Assembly (NCBI GenBank): GCA_945949735.1
Contig: CAMFFO010000001.1
Coordinates: forward strand, 1 to 35,361
DNA length: 35,361 bases
Direction of reading: 5' to 3'
Origin: an uncultured Clostridia bacterium
GTDB taxonomy: Bacteria; Bacillota; Clostridia; Oscillospirales; Oscillospiraceae
The stretch's first letter is position 1, and every line of letters begins with the position of its first letter. Of this stretch, positions 23,345 through 31,810 are shown piece after piece. Position numbers and translations under genes: made by a program. The notes beneath the pieces were generated by a model. The model did no database searches, had not been told where the DNA came from, and saw only the letters and a program-made list of their open reading frames with translations.

Positions 23345-23498
23345 CGTGTTAGTTTAAAAAGTTGGACCTAGCTATCATAGTGCCCAAATTCCTGTGTTAT
23401 GAAGTGGGATTTCTATCGTTCCCGATGCGTATTCGGTGCGAATTTCCGTCAAAATAACCCAACAAAATGGTGCAGGTCCAAACTTCTAAACTAACACG
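23345..23498. mobile_element. MITE-like element with terminal inverted repeats
   Basis: 154 bp bounded by terminal inverted repeats of 25 bp (22 identical; the outer 12, CGTGTTAGTTTA, are perfect). Flanks are TTTGCAAT (23337-23344) and TTTGCAGT (23499-23506), an 8-bp target duplication with one mismatch. No coding capacity. It sits about 100 bp upstream of araA, between araA and the end of the arabinofuranosidase operon. Confidence 0.75.
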
Positions 23499-23558
23499 TT
23501 TGCAGTCCGTGTTGGCCGCCCAATCAGAAAAGTGCCAACACTATTCCAGGAAATCAAA

Positions 23559-23589
23559 CAGCCGTCATCCACCCACGGAATGACGGCTG
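23559..23589 (-). terminator. Terminator of the arabinoside operon
   Basis: A 10-bp perfect stem CAGCCGTCAT/ATGACGGCTG with an 11-nt loop, followed on the minus strand by TTTGATTT. It begins 12 bp after the stop of the DUF6171-like gene. Confidence 0.8.
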
Positions 23590-23601
23590 CTTTTCTACCG
23601 G

Positions 23602-23886
23602 TCAAACGGCAGCTGCCCCTTCAGTTTTCCATTTGCTCTGGCCCGGGTTTGGGCAGTCCAGCCCACGCTTCGCGGCCCGCGCGGCCACAAAGCAGCCGCA
23701 CCAGCCGCACAGACCATCCGTACAGCGTCCGCAGGAACTGCAGATTGACAGCCGTCTGGAATACTCTTCATCGTCCGCCCGAAGCTCCTCCGGGAGTCCG
23801 TCTATGTAAGACTGGAGCCGCTGCGCCAGATCCTCGGTATAGAGCTGTTCCAGGAATTTACACCATGTACATTCCCGGTCAACCAT
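23602..23886 (-). CDS. Cys-rich DUF6171-like protein
   Basis: A 94-residue protein with Cys pairs C6/C9, C49/C52, C55, C60, C63/C65 and C78. The layout (CxxC, a PEEL...YSRRLSICSSC segment, GLCGWCGCFVAARAAK, CPNP) matches small clostridial proteins I recall as DUF6171, probably zinc-binding and of unknown function. Its ATG shares a base with the TGA of abfA (TGATG), so translation should follow that of the arabinofuranosidase. Last gene of the operon. A link to sugar metabolism is suggested only by position. Confidence 0.75.
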   Translation of the reverse strand: MVDRECTWCKFLEQLYTEDLAQRLQSYIDGLPEELRADDEEYSRRLSICSSCGRCTDGLCGWCGCFVAARAAKRGLDCPNPGQSKWKTEGAAAV

Positions 23887-25439
23887 CAGACTATCTGCAC
23901 CTGAACGCTGACAACGGCGCCTGCGGGAACCTCACAACGGAAGCCATCTCCGGTCAGCTCCACGGTCCAAGGCTTCACTGCAACCGTATCCGGGTTGTCA
24001 AAGGTGTTGCAGGCGTGGGGATCAGCCCAAAGAATACTGGCCTGAACGGATTTCGCCTCCGCGCCAAACAGCGTTGCATCAATGGTCTGGGACGAATCAA
24101 TTGAAGTATTGCAGATTGTACAGAGCACATTGCCCGATGCATCCACAGAGCTGGACTCGAAGAGATTCGGCAGCATATCCTCGCCAATGCCGACTTTTTT
24201 GCTCTCAATGAAGGAACCAAGCAGCGTAGCCTCCTGATGGCCCTTATACATATCGAACACATGGTAGGTCGGCGTGCAAACCATTTTATCCCCTTCCGTC
24301 AGAATGACAGACTGGAGAACATTGACCATCTGAGCAACTGTCGCCAGCTTCACACGGTCGGAGTGCTTGTTGAAGATGTTCAGTGTCAGTGCGGCAAGTA
24401 CCGCATCGCGCATGGTATTCTGCTGGAACAGGAATGCGGGGTTGGTGCCGGGCTCAACCTTGTACCAGGCTCCCCACTCATCCACCATCAGGCCGATCTT
24501 CTTTTCAGGATCGTACTTGGACATCACATGGTCATGTCGAACCACAATGTCCTCAATCTTTGCCGCGGTTTTCAGGACATGATACCAGTCCTTGGTTTCA
24601 AATTCCGTGGCAGTACCCGCATCAAAGAACGCTTTCTTACCGGGGAAGGTGTAGTAGTGCAGGGAAACACCGTCCGCCATTGGCTTGCCGGTCATGGCAT
24701 TGAAATTATACCCGCCCCGGGTCAGATCCTTCGTCAGCACGTCGGTAAAGTCATAGTCCTCAGCGTTGGGGCCGGAGGCGATCATTTTGATCTGTTCCTT
24801 CATCTTGCCGCTGAGCATATCTGAGATTCCATTGGCGTTGACATAGTTGATAAACTGAGAGGCCTGACGGAACTGGGTTGCGTAGTATTCCGGCGACATC
24901 TGTCCGCCACAGCCCCAAACCTCATTGCCAACACCGAAGGCCTCAATCTTCCACGGCTTGTCCCGGCCATTTTCCCTCCGCCATCTGGCCATGGGGGTGT
25001 CGATATCGTCGCAGATATACTCCACCCATTCCACCATCTCCTGAATGGTTCCGCTGCCCAGATTGCCGCTGAGGTAAGCGCCGCAGCCGATCTCCTCGCA
25101 CATATCCATGAACTCATGGGTGCCGAAGCTGTTATCTTCCACGACACCGCCCCACATCCGGTTCGCAACGGTCTTTCGGGAAGCCTGGGGCCCTACACCG
25201 TCCTTCCAATGATAGGTGTCCGCAAAGCATCCACCGGGCCAACGCAGAATCGGAACCTTAATCTGCTTCAGTGCGTCAATAACATCCTTGCGCACGCCGT
25301 TCACATTGGGAATGGGGGAATCCTTGCCCACCCATACGCCATCGTAGATACACCGGCCCAGATGCTCGCTGAAGTGGCCGTAAATATTCTTATTAATGTG
25401 GGACTTCCGATCCAGGTAATTGATGATGTATTTTGCCAT
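23886..25439 (-). CDS. abfA: GH51 alpha-L-arabinofuranosidase
   Basis: A 517-residue GH51 enzyme: INKNIYGHFSEHLGRCIYDG start, LRWPGGCFADTYHW, acid/base E173 in GVGNEVWGCGG, nucleophile E321 in LMVDEWGAWY, and a C-terminal beta domain. It releases terminal L-arabinofuranose from arabinan or arabinoxylan oligomers; no signal peptide, so intracellular. AAGGAAGGT precedes the ATG. It lies 39 bp after the second permease gene, as part of the AraR-controlled operon. Confidence 0.96.
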   Translation of the reverse strand: MAKYIINYLDRKSHINKNIYGHFSEHLGRCIYDGVWVGKDSPIPNVNGVRKDVIDALKQIKVPILRWPGGCFADTYHWKDGVGPQASRKTVANRMWGGVVEDNSFGTHEFMDMCEEIGCGAYLSGNLGSGTIQEMVEWVEYICDDIDTPMARWRRENGRDKPWKIEAFGVGNEVWGCGGQMSPEYYATQFRQASQFINYVNANGISDMLSGKMKEQIKMIASGPNAEDYDFTDVLTKDLTRGGYNFNAMTGKPMADGVSLHYYTFPGKKAFFDAGTATEFETKDWYHVLKTAAKIEDIVVRHDHVMSKYDPEKKIGLMVDEWGAWYKVEPGTNPAFLFQQNTMRDAVLAALTLNIFNKHSDRVKLATVAQMVNVLQSVILTEGDKMVCTPTYHVFDMYKGHQEATLLGSFIESKKVGIGEDMLPNLFESSSVDASGNVLCTICNTSIDSSQTIDATLFGAEAKSVQASILWADPHACNTFDNPDTVAVKPWTVELTGDGFRCEVPAGAVVSVQVQIV

Positions 25440-25478
25440 ACGCTACCTTCCTTTTTCTTTTGTAGTCACTTGCAGCTC

Positions 25479-26486
25479 TCAAGCGGATATCTGCTTCTGG
25501 TATTCTCTGTCTGCGGCAGCACCGCGTTTTCTGTTTGCACGCATTCTGACAATATACGGCTGGTTGCCGGAGAATGCCAGCAGGAAAAACAGGACAACGC
25601 TCTTAACAATATCTCTGTAGGTTGCATCCAGTCCCATGGTAACAAGACCGTTGGACATAGTCGTCATCGTAACAACCGCAATGACAAGTCCAATTGCCAC
25701 ATTGCAGAAGCGCGACAGGAAAATGCCAAGAAACAGCCCCAAGAAAGCATCCATAACCGTGGTCATGGAAGAGAAGGCAGTGGGAGAGTTGACCTGGCCG
25801 TTGCTTGCCATATACAGTGCTCCCGCAATGCCCGCAAAGAAACCGCTGGTGGTGAAGCAGATCTGCTTGATCTTGTCCACATTGAGTCCCGCACGCCTGG
25901 CCAGCTCGTCATTGCCCCCAAGCGCGCGGATATTATGGCCATAGGTCGTCTTGTTGACCAGAATGTAAAATACCGCAAAGGAAACGGCAAATACAATAAA
26001 AATGTAGGGCTGCTGCGCAAGCATGGCGTATTTTACCTTGATGATGGCTCCTCCGTCGTTACCCGGGAAGAGCAGCTTTGGAAGAGCCTCATATACAAGC
26101 ATCAGACCCAGTGCAATAACCAGGATGGGTACACGGAGCTTGTTGTTCAGGAAACCGGTGAAGCTTGTCAGAATAATGGCGGACAAGACAGAAAACACCA
26201 GAAGTCCAGGTATTCCGGTTCCCGTCATATTCATCAGATTACCGCCGATAATCGCGGATGCGATCACTACGGCACCGATTGAAAAATCCATCATACCCAG
26301 CGTCAGGTTAGGCATCATTGCCATAATGACGACTGCCGGGAGCACCGACTGCCGCAGGATTACAAGGACTGACCTGGACGTAAAGAGCTTCCCCCTGGTT
26401 GCGATAGCAAAGAACAGGCAAACGCAAGCGGGAAAAACAAGCGTTTTCAGTGCTCGCATCAAAAGATTCTTCATTTTCGATGGCAT
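25479..26486 (-). CDS. Sugar ABC transporter permease (RbsC family), second of pair
   Basis: A 335-residue permease with about nine to ten hydrophobic helices; MMDFSIGAVVIASAIIGG and TYGHNIRALGGNDELARRAGLNVDKIKQICFTTSGFFAGIAGAL (the EAA-like coupling loop region) are typical of the ribose/galactose/xylose permease family. Two permeases with one ATPase recall the E. coli YtfT/YjfF heterodimer for galactofuranose. Start is ATG 26484-26486, 10 bases after AGGA; a GTG 9 bp upstream abuts the site. It lies 50 bp after the binding-protein gene. Confidence 0.9.
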   Translation of the reverse strand: MPSKMKNLLMRALKTLVFPACVCLFFAIATRGKLFTSRSVLVILRQSVLPAVVIMAMMPNLTLGMMDFSIGAVVIASAIIGGNLMNMTGTGIPGLLVFSVLSAIILTSFTGFLNNKLRVPILVIALGLMLVYEALPKLLFPGNDGGAIIKVKYAMLAQQPYIFIVFAVSFAVFYILVNKTTYGHNIRALGGNDELARRAGLNVDKIKQICFTTSGFFAGIAGALYMASNGQVNSPTAFSSMTTVMDAFLGLFLGIFLSRFCNVAIGLVIAVVTMTTMSNGLVTMGLDATYRDIVKSVVLFFLLAFSGNQPYIVRMRANRKRGAAADREYQKQISA

Positions 26487-26536
26487 AGTGATCACATCCT
26501 GTTATTCATAGTTTCCGTTTCACAGGCGCAGGAAGA

Positions 26537-27706
26537 TCACTGCGCTCTGCTCACAACATCCTGAATGGAGAAAGCCTCATTCATGGCAAGATAATCAGCA
26601 AAGGTGTATTCCGGGTTGAAGGCCTTGATCATCCGCCCAATCTCCTCCGCGGAGTAGCAGGTGGAATAGCGAACATAATCGTTGTAATCGGCATAATCGT
26701 CAGAGTTTCCAATCTCGATGAAGCTGCGGGGCACAGTAACGGAGCGATCCTCGATCAGATAGGTTCCGTCATACATATAGTTATAAAGTGCCGCGAAAGA
26801 GGCTACGATGGTTGCCTGCTGGCCGGTGCAGGAGAAAACCAGCGTTCCGCTGTCATAGAAATCCGGCGAGCTGTCGGACAGATCAAAACCGCCCAGCTTG
26901 ACCTGACCCACAAGACCTTCAGTGGTAACCGCCTGGAAAATGCTCTCGTTGAGGATCGCGCACCAGATGCCGTCCATTTCGGGATAGGCAGCGGCGAAGG
27001 TTGAGATGGAATCCGCGAACTTCATAATGGAGTAATCGGTGGCAATAACCTTTCCACCCAGTTCCTCAAAGCGCTCGATGAAGTAGTCCGCACGGTTATC
27101 CATCATATCCGACATACCGCGCGTCAGACCAACAACACCGACACTGCGGCAGCCGGCATTATACATCGCCTCCGCGCCATGCCGGGCGGCGACGATATCA
27201 TCCTCAGCCACAACACCGCAGAAATTGTCATAGCCGGCAAGAACCTGCATCAGATCATCGGAGAACACGCCGCAATAAACCATGTAAGGCACATTGTGCT
27301 CCGCGGCAATTTTCACAACACTCTCGGAGGCCATCTGCGTAATAATGCCGTCAACACCGGCGGTGCAGAGGCTTTCGACCATGCTGGCGAGATCCTCAGA
27401 GCCGCTGATTTCGACAAACTGGAACTCAACGTTAAACGGCTCGGCAAGGGATTCCAGATTCTTTCTCCACTGCAGATACAGTTCGTTGCCGCTGAAAGCG
27501 CCAAGAGCCGCAACCTTCTTGGGAGGAAGATCCTTGGGAATAACTGAAGTCGTCACTTCCTCAGCTCCGGCCGCGCCCTGGGTGTCCTTGGGGGGCTCGG
27601 TGGAAGCAGTGGTTCCGGAGCCTGCGGGTTCGCTGGGCGCCTTAGAGCAGCCAAACAGGGTGAATGCCATCACCAGAGTTAGCAGCAAGCAAAGTAAACG
27701 TTTCAT
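26537..27706 (-). CDS. Sugar-binding lipoprotein of ABC transporter
   Basis: A 389-residue periplasmic-binding-protein type I (Peripla_BP_4) solute receptor. Residues 1-20 form a lipoprotein signal with lipobox LFGC, followed by a Ser/Thr/Pro linker to about residue 55 and the two-lobed binding domain (KKVAALGAFSGNELYLQWRKNLE...DGIITQMAS...). It should be anchored outside the membrane and deliver arabinose or a short arabinoside to the two permeases. GGAGGATTGAAAA precedes the ATG. The 74-bp gap upstream holds a small GGCGG/CCGCC hairpin (27738-27753) that might raise its expression over the permease. Confidence 0.9.
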   Translation of the reverse strand: MKRLLCLLLTLVMAFTLFGCSKAPSEPAGSGTTASTEPPKDTQGAAGAEEVTTSVIPKDLPPKKVAALGAFSGNELYLQWRKNLESLAEPFNVEFQFVEISGSEDLASMVESLCTAGVDGIITQMASESVVKIAAEHNVPYMVYCGVFSDDLMQVLAGYDNFCGVVAEDDIVAARHGAEAMYNAGCRSVGVVGLTRGMSDMMDNRADYFIERFEELGGKVIATDYSIMKFADSISTFAAAYPEMDGIWCAILNESIFQAVTTEGLVGQVKLGGFDLSDSSPDFYDSGTLVFSCTGQQATIVASFAALYNYMYDGTYLIEDRSVTVPRSFIEIGNSDDYADYNDYVRYSTCYSAEEIGRMIKAFNPEYTFADYLAMNEAFSIQDVVSRAQ

Positions 27707-27780
27707 TTTTCAATCCTCCGTTTCAAATTATATGTAGGGCGGGCAATTCCGCCATGCTACCGTATTTCCGGGTTCTCTGC

Positions 27781-28779
27781 TCAGACAAAATTGACCTGCT
27801 TCAAATTGGAACGATCATAAGAAACCGCAACGATCACCACAAACAGCAGGCCCTTAACCAAGCTGACATATTCACTGTCGAGCCCCACCAGGGTCAGCCC
27901 GTTGGTCAGAAACGTTATGGTCAGCACACCGATAATCATTGAACGGATTCTGGCCGCCGAGCCGCCTGCCATTGGGAAGCCGCCAAGTGCCAGAGCAATC
28001 ATAATGTTGAACTCGAGTCCGTTTCCGGAAGATGCAGAAACGGTACCGCTTCTGCTCATTTGGAAACAGGCGGCAATTCCAACACAAATTCCCAGAATCA
28101 AGCTGGAAAGAAACACATTCCTTCCCAACAGAATGCCGGACTGCACCGCGGTAACGCGATTGCCTCCAATGGCTTTCTCCTCTTTACCAAGGCTGGTTTT
28201 CTCAAACAGATACCAGCTGAAGGCTACCAGTGCAACCAGAACAATGGTTTTCACAATGTTGTTGTTAAAAATTCCGAACACGTCCAACGGAACCCGAATG
28301 TTTTTTCCCAGAGCGTTGCAGCCAACCACGAGGATGCCGGTACAGGCACTGCGAACACACAGAGAAACGATAAAGGGCTGAAGATGCAGCGCATGGGACC
28401 CCATTCCAACAACCATAGAGCACGCAACACCCACCATGACCGCGGCAAGAAAGCCAACCCACAGCGGAAGCCTCAGCTGGGTAACCACGGCGATGCACGC
28501 AAGCTGCGCAACGCCACAGCTTGCGCCCACGGAAAAGTCCATTCCTCCATGAGCGAAAACAAAAGCGGCGCCAACGCCCACGATGGCAGTATTAAAGCAC
28601 TGGTTAATGATATTGACCAGATTCATTGGCGACAGGAGCAAACCCTTTGTAGCAATGCTGAGAACCAGAACTGTCAGCAGCAGTCCACAGAACGGGAGCA
28701 CAGCAGAGAATAAGTCTTTTCGTCTGCTTTTTTGGGTCAGCACTTCGCCAATATCCACGGATTTTGCCTGCACTGGCAT
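27781..28779 (-). CDS. Sugar ABC transporter permease (RbsC family), first of pair
   Basis: A 332-residue RbsC-family permease; GGMDFSVGASCGVAQLACI and KTSLGKEEKAIGGNRVTAVQSGILLGRNVFLSSLILGICVGIAAC are the family signatures. Start is ATG 28777-28779 with GGGAG 10 bases upstream; an in-frame GTG three codons earlier lies too close to the site. It follows the ATPase gene by 15 bp and probably pairs with the second permease. Sequence differs clearly from that permease, so they are not a recent duplication. Confidence 0.9.
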   Translation of the reverse strand: MPVQAKSVDIGEVLTQKSRRKDLFSAVLPFCGLLLTVLVLSIATKGLLLSPMNLVNIINQCFNTAIVGVGAAFVFAHGGMDFSVGASCGVAQLACIAVVTQLRLPLWVGFLAAVMVGVACSMVVGMGSHALHLQPFIVSLCVRSACTGILVVGCNALGKNIRVPLDVFGIFNNNIVKTIVLVALVAFSWYLFEKTSLGKEEKAIGGNRVTAVQSGILLGRNVFLSSLILGICVGIAACFQMSRSGTVSASSGNGLEFNIMIALALGGFPMAGGSAARIRSMIIGVLTITFLTNGLTLVGLDSEYVSLVKGLLFVVIVAVSYDRSNLKQVNFV

Positions 28780-28794
28780 AGCTTTCACACTCCC

Positions 28795-30297
28795 TCAAAT
28801 CATATAGCGGATGATGTCTTCTTCGCTCAGATCCTCGCTGCGTCTGAACTCTGCGGTAATTTTGCCGTCCTTCATAACGAGCATCCGATCACTCATACCG
28901 ATCATCTCCGGCAGCTCCTCCGAAATCAGAATAACTGATTTTCCCTTTTTCTTGATCTGCTCAAGCAGACGGTAGATTGCCGCCTTGACACCTACGTCAA
29001 TTCCACGGGTAGCGCAGTCAAGGATCAGGATATCGCTGTCACAGCCCAGCCATTTTGAAAATACAACCTTCTGCTTGTTACCGCCCGAAAGCTCAGTCAG
29101 GCGCTGCTTCGGCCCACGGCACTTGATCTTCAGAACGTCAATCTGTTCCTGAGCAAGCCTTCTCTCCGATTTCGCAGAGATATAGCCAACCGCATTGCTG
29201 AGAAGGCGCATCGAGGGAAGCTCCACATTGTCCAGAATGCTGGCATTGAGGATAATGGATTCCCGATCCCGATCCTTGGACAGGTATCCCATTCCTTTTT
29301 TCACGGCAATATGGGGATTTTTGACCTGTGTGCCATCCTGGGGCAGAACCACCCGACCGGTCAGGGATTTCTCAATTCCGAACAGAACCTTTCCCAGCTC
29401 GTGCATTCCACAATCGGACAGGCCGCAAATTCCAAGGATCTCACCTTTGTGCAGCTGCAGACTCAGGTTTGTAAAGGAACCATATGTGATATGCTGGGCA
29501 TCCAGCACAACTTCCTCGTCATAGCTGCATACAAAGTCGCTGCGAAAATAATGATCCTCAAACTCACGCCCAACCATGAGCCGGCGCATACTGTCCTCTG
29601 TAATGTCGCTGCCGCTCAAGGTATCAATTACCCTTCCATCGCGAAGTACAGTCACTCTGTCGCAGACGTTCATCAGCTCACCGAGATCATGGGAAATAAA
29701 AATAACCGCCTTGTCAGAGGCTCGGAAGCGTTTGATCAGATCAAAGAGGATTTTACGGCCCTTCATGGCCAGCGCTGTGGTGGTTTCATCCACGATCAGA
29801 ATATCCGGATCCGCTACCATCACACGCGCCATCTCAACGATCTTTCGATCCTCGAAGTTCAGGCTCATAGTAGGGGCTGAAGCGTCAATGTCTCCCGCGC
29901 CGATATCATTCAGAATCTGCTGAGCACGGGCAGTAATTTGCTTCATATTCACGAAGCCGAATTTCGAGAACTCCTCCAGCCTGCCTGTGAAAATATTGGA
30001 AGCAACATCAATTGACCCAATCGTACCCTGCTCCTGCACAATCATGCCAACACCGCGATTCTGCGCATCGACCATGTTGCGGGGCAGATAAGGCTCCCCA
30101 TTCAGCTCAAAAGAGCCGCTGTCGGCGCTCTGCACTCCCGCAATGATGCTGGAAAACGTGGATTTTCCGGAGCCGTTTTCCCCAATCAAGCCGTGAACTT
30201 CACCACGGTAAAGCAGAAAATCAACGTCAACAAGCGCCCTGGTTGGGCCAAAATTCTTATTGACCTGCATCGCGCGCAAGATTGGCTTTTTTTTCAT
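28795..30297 (-). CDS. Sugar ABC transporter ATP-binding protein (RbsA/AraG type)
   Basis: A 500-residue protein with two fused ABC domains. Domain 1 has Walker A GENGSGKSTFSS, an unusual signature region (MSLNFEDRKIVEMARVM) and Walker B ILIVDETTTAL; domain 2 has a degenerate P-loop (GLSDCGMHELGKVLFG), LSGGNKQKVVFSKWL and ILILDCATRGIDVG. A non-canonical second P-loop is usual in this family. It energises import through the permease pair. GAGGTGTCATATT precedes the ATG. First gene of the operon, directly after the AraR-type operator and promoter. Confidence 0.93.
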   Translation of the reverse strand: MKKKPILRAMQVNKNFGPTRALVDVDFLLYRGEVHGLIGENGSGKSTFSSIIAGVQSADSGSFELNGEPYLPRNMVDAQNRGVGMIVQEQGTIGSIDVASNIFTGRLEEFSKFGFVNMKQITARAQQILNDIGAGDIDASAPTMSLNFEDRKIVEMARVMVADPDILIVDETTTALAMKGRKILFDLIKRFRASDKAVIFISHDLGELMNVCDRVTVLRDGRVIDTLSGSDITEDSMRRLMVGREFEDHYFRSDFVCSYDEEVVLDAQHITYGSFTNLSLQLHKGEILGICGLSDCGMHELGKVLFGIEKSLTGRVVLPQDGTQVKNPHIAVKKGMGYLSKDRDRESIILNASILDNVELPSMRLLSNAVGYISAKSERRLAQEQIDVLKIKCRGPKQRLTELSGGNKQKVVFSKWLGCDSDILILDCATRGIDVGVKAAIYRLLEQIKKKGKSVILISEELPEMIGMSDRMLVMKDGKITAEFRRSEDLSEEDIIRYMI

Positions 30298-30353
30298 AAT
30301 ATGACACCTCGCCTATTCTGCAACGGTTCCCGTGTGTGCAGCTCTTTTTCACC

Positions 30354-30382
30354 ATTATCCTCCCGCAAATACAATTTGTCAA
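30354..30382 (-). promoter_or_regulatory. Sigma-A promoter of the arabinoside ABC operon
   Basis: Minus strand: -35 TTGACA (30377-30382), 17-bp spacer, -10 GATAAT (30354-30359). The -35 hexamer lies inside the AraR-like palindrome, so a bound repressor would exclude RNA polymerase. Confidence 0.88.
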
Positions 30383-30389
30383 GACAAAT
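30374..30389. promoter_or_regulatory. AraR-type operator
   Basis: ATTTGTCAAGACAAAT is a perfect 16-bp palindrome with the geometry of Bacillus AraR sites (ATTTGT-4 bp-ACAAAT). It overlaps the -35 box of the ABC operon, and the divergent gene encodes an AraR-type regulator. Confidence 0.75.
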
Positions 30390-30402
30390 ATGGGCACTTC
30401 TC

Positions 30403-30500
30403 ACAAATACAGCAATTTGCACCAATTATTCCTGTTTCTTTTGTATACTAATACATATATTTGTATTTGTTTCTTTTTTGCTTATCTAATATTTGTATGC
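30403..30500. promoter_or_regulatory. Cluster of further AraR-like half-sites
   Basis: AT-rich stretch with ACAAAT (30403-30408), ATTTGC (30415-30420), a TGTAT-4-ATACA inverted repeat (30442-30455), tandem ATTTGT copies (30459-30464, 30465-30470) and ATTTGT (30491-30496). It lies between the two divergent promoters and could allow cooperative or looping repression and autoregulation of araR. Confidence 0.45.
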
Positions 30501-30518
30501 TTTTCTTGAAAATTAGTA

Positions 30519-30547
30519 TTGCAACTTGTCTACAGATGTGATATTCT
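30519..30547 (+). promoter_or_regulatory. Probable promoter of araR
   Basis: -35 TTGCAA (30519-30524), 17-bp spacer, -10 TATTCT (30542-30547), about 70 bp before the araR start. Confidence 0.6.
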
Positions 30548-30615
30548 TAAGTAAGAAGTCAGCCAATAATGCAGAAGAATTTCTCGTTTGAACACCTGCT
30601 TTTGGGGGAATGAGC

Positions 30616-31653
30616 ATGAAAAAATACATACAACTGTATAGTCTTCTTCGCGACCAGATTTCGCAGAATACCTTCACTCCCGGTGGCCAGCTGCCTACCG
30701 AGCACGCAATCGCATCCAAGTATCAGGTCAGCCGTCAGACAGTCCGTCAGGCACTGGATCTTCTTCGCAAAGACGGTTACATCTTCAGTGTACAAGGAAG
30801 CGGTTCTTTCATCAGCCTTCCGGAAAATCGTTCCCCTTCCAGCCAACGCATCGCAGTTATCATGACCTATTTCAGCGAGTATATCTTCCCCTCCATATTG
30901 CGCGGGATCAGCGAAGCCGCCGTGGAGCACGGATATACAATCGAGATCAGTGCCACCTGCAACAGCATCTCCGCAGAAAGAGCGATTCTATCCAAAAATC
31001 TGCAGCATCCGGTGGATGGGATCATTGTCGAAGGCACAAAAGCAGCACTTCCAAATCCGAATACATCCTATTATCAGCAGCTTGCGAACCAAGGTGTTCC
31101 GGTGGTATTTATCAACAGCATCTACCCCACCCTGGAGTGCGATCGGATCATTTCCGTTGTCACTGATGATTTCAACGGCGGCTATCAGCTTGCGAAGCGG
31201 CTGATCGCGAAGGGGCATAAATCAATCGGATGCATATTCAAAAGCGATGACGCTCAGGGAATCAACCGCTTTCGCGGTGCGATATCCGCCTTTATTGACA
31301 GCGGAACAGAATTTAATGATTCCAATTTTGTCTGGTTCACAACCGAAACAAAGCAGTTGCTGTTACCTCTGCTGATTCCCAGCGGTTTTTTTCTCAACTG
31401 CTCCGCCATCATCTGCTATAATGACGAGGTTGCGGCCATGGTTTTTTCGTACCTCAAGCAAAAGCAGCACAGCATAACCGAAATCGCCAGCTTTGACCAC
31501 AACATCAACAACGATCTCATACCACCGGGAATCGAGTTTCATTCTTTGAACCATCCCAAAGACAGGCTTGGGAAAACAGCGGCGCTGAAGCTGTTCAATC
31601 TGCTTGCAGATAAGCAGGCTGCCTCTGAGGTTCTATCCTGGTCGGGAGATTGA
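30616..31653 (+). CDS. araR: AraR-type transcriptional regulator (GntR N-domain, LacI C-domain)
   Basis: A 345-residue repressor: N-terminal GntR winged helix (KYIQLYSLLRDQI...GGQLPTEHAIASKYQVSRQTVRQALDLLRKDGYI...GSGSFI, residues 1-68), fused to a LacI/GalR-type sugar-binding domain (IAVIMTYFSEYIFPSILRGISEAA, GIIVEGT, FINSIYP, TDDFNGGYQLAKRLIAKGH, IICYNDEVA). This fusion defines Bacillus AraR, which releases DNA on binding L-arabinose. Of ATG 30610 and ATG 30616, the second has better spacing from GGGGGA. It is divergent from the operon it most likely controls. Its downstream side is interrupted by an insertion sequence. Confidence 0.9.
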   Translation: MKKYIQLYSLLRDQISQNTFTPGGQLPTEHAIASKYQVSRQTVRQALDLLRKDGYIFSVQGSGSFISLPENRSPSSQRIAVIMTYFSEYIFPSILRGISEAAVEHGYTIEISATCNSISAERAILSKNLQHPVDGIIVEGTKAALPNPNTSYYQQLANQGVPVVFINSIYPTLECDRIISVVTDDFNGGYQLAKRLIAKGHKSIGCIFKSDDAQGINRFRGAISAFIDSGTEFNDSNFVWFTTETKQLLLPLLIPSGFFLNCSAIICYNDEVAAMVFSYLKQKQHSITEIASFDHNINNDLIPPGIEFHSLNHPKDRLGKTAALKLFNLLADKQAASEVLSWSGD

Positions 31654-31696
31654 CAAGGGCGTATTGCGCCTTCCACAAGGAATGGATCACCCTGCT

Positions 31697-31734
31697 GCAA
31701 TGATTTGGCATTAGGAAAACCGCTCAATCATTGC
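31697..31734 (+). terminator. Inverted repeat after araR
   Basis: GCAATGATT (31697-31705) pairs perfectly with 31726-31734 across a 20-nt loop, 43 bp after the araR stop. No T-run, so a role as terminator is doubtful. Confidence 0.3.
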
Positions 31735-31743
31735 TGAAGTGAT

Positions 31744-31782
31744 AAAATAATGGTAGACACGAAAGTGCCTACCATTATTTTT
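31744..31782 (+). terminator. Terminator at the left end of the insertion sequence
   Basis: Stem of 13 bp (31744-31756 with 31769-31781), one A-C mismatch, three more pairs and a GAAA tetraloop, with the 3' arm ending in five T residues. It covers the left IS terminal repeat and would stop transcripts coming from araR before the transposase genes. About seven bases of the stem lie outside the inferred IS boundary. Confidence 0.75.
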
Positions 31783-31810
31783 ATGCTATTATGGTATTGG
31801 AGGTGGTAAT

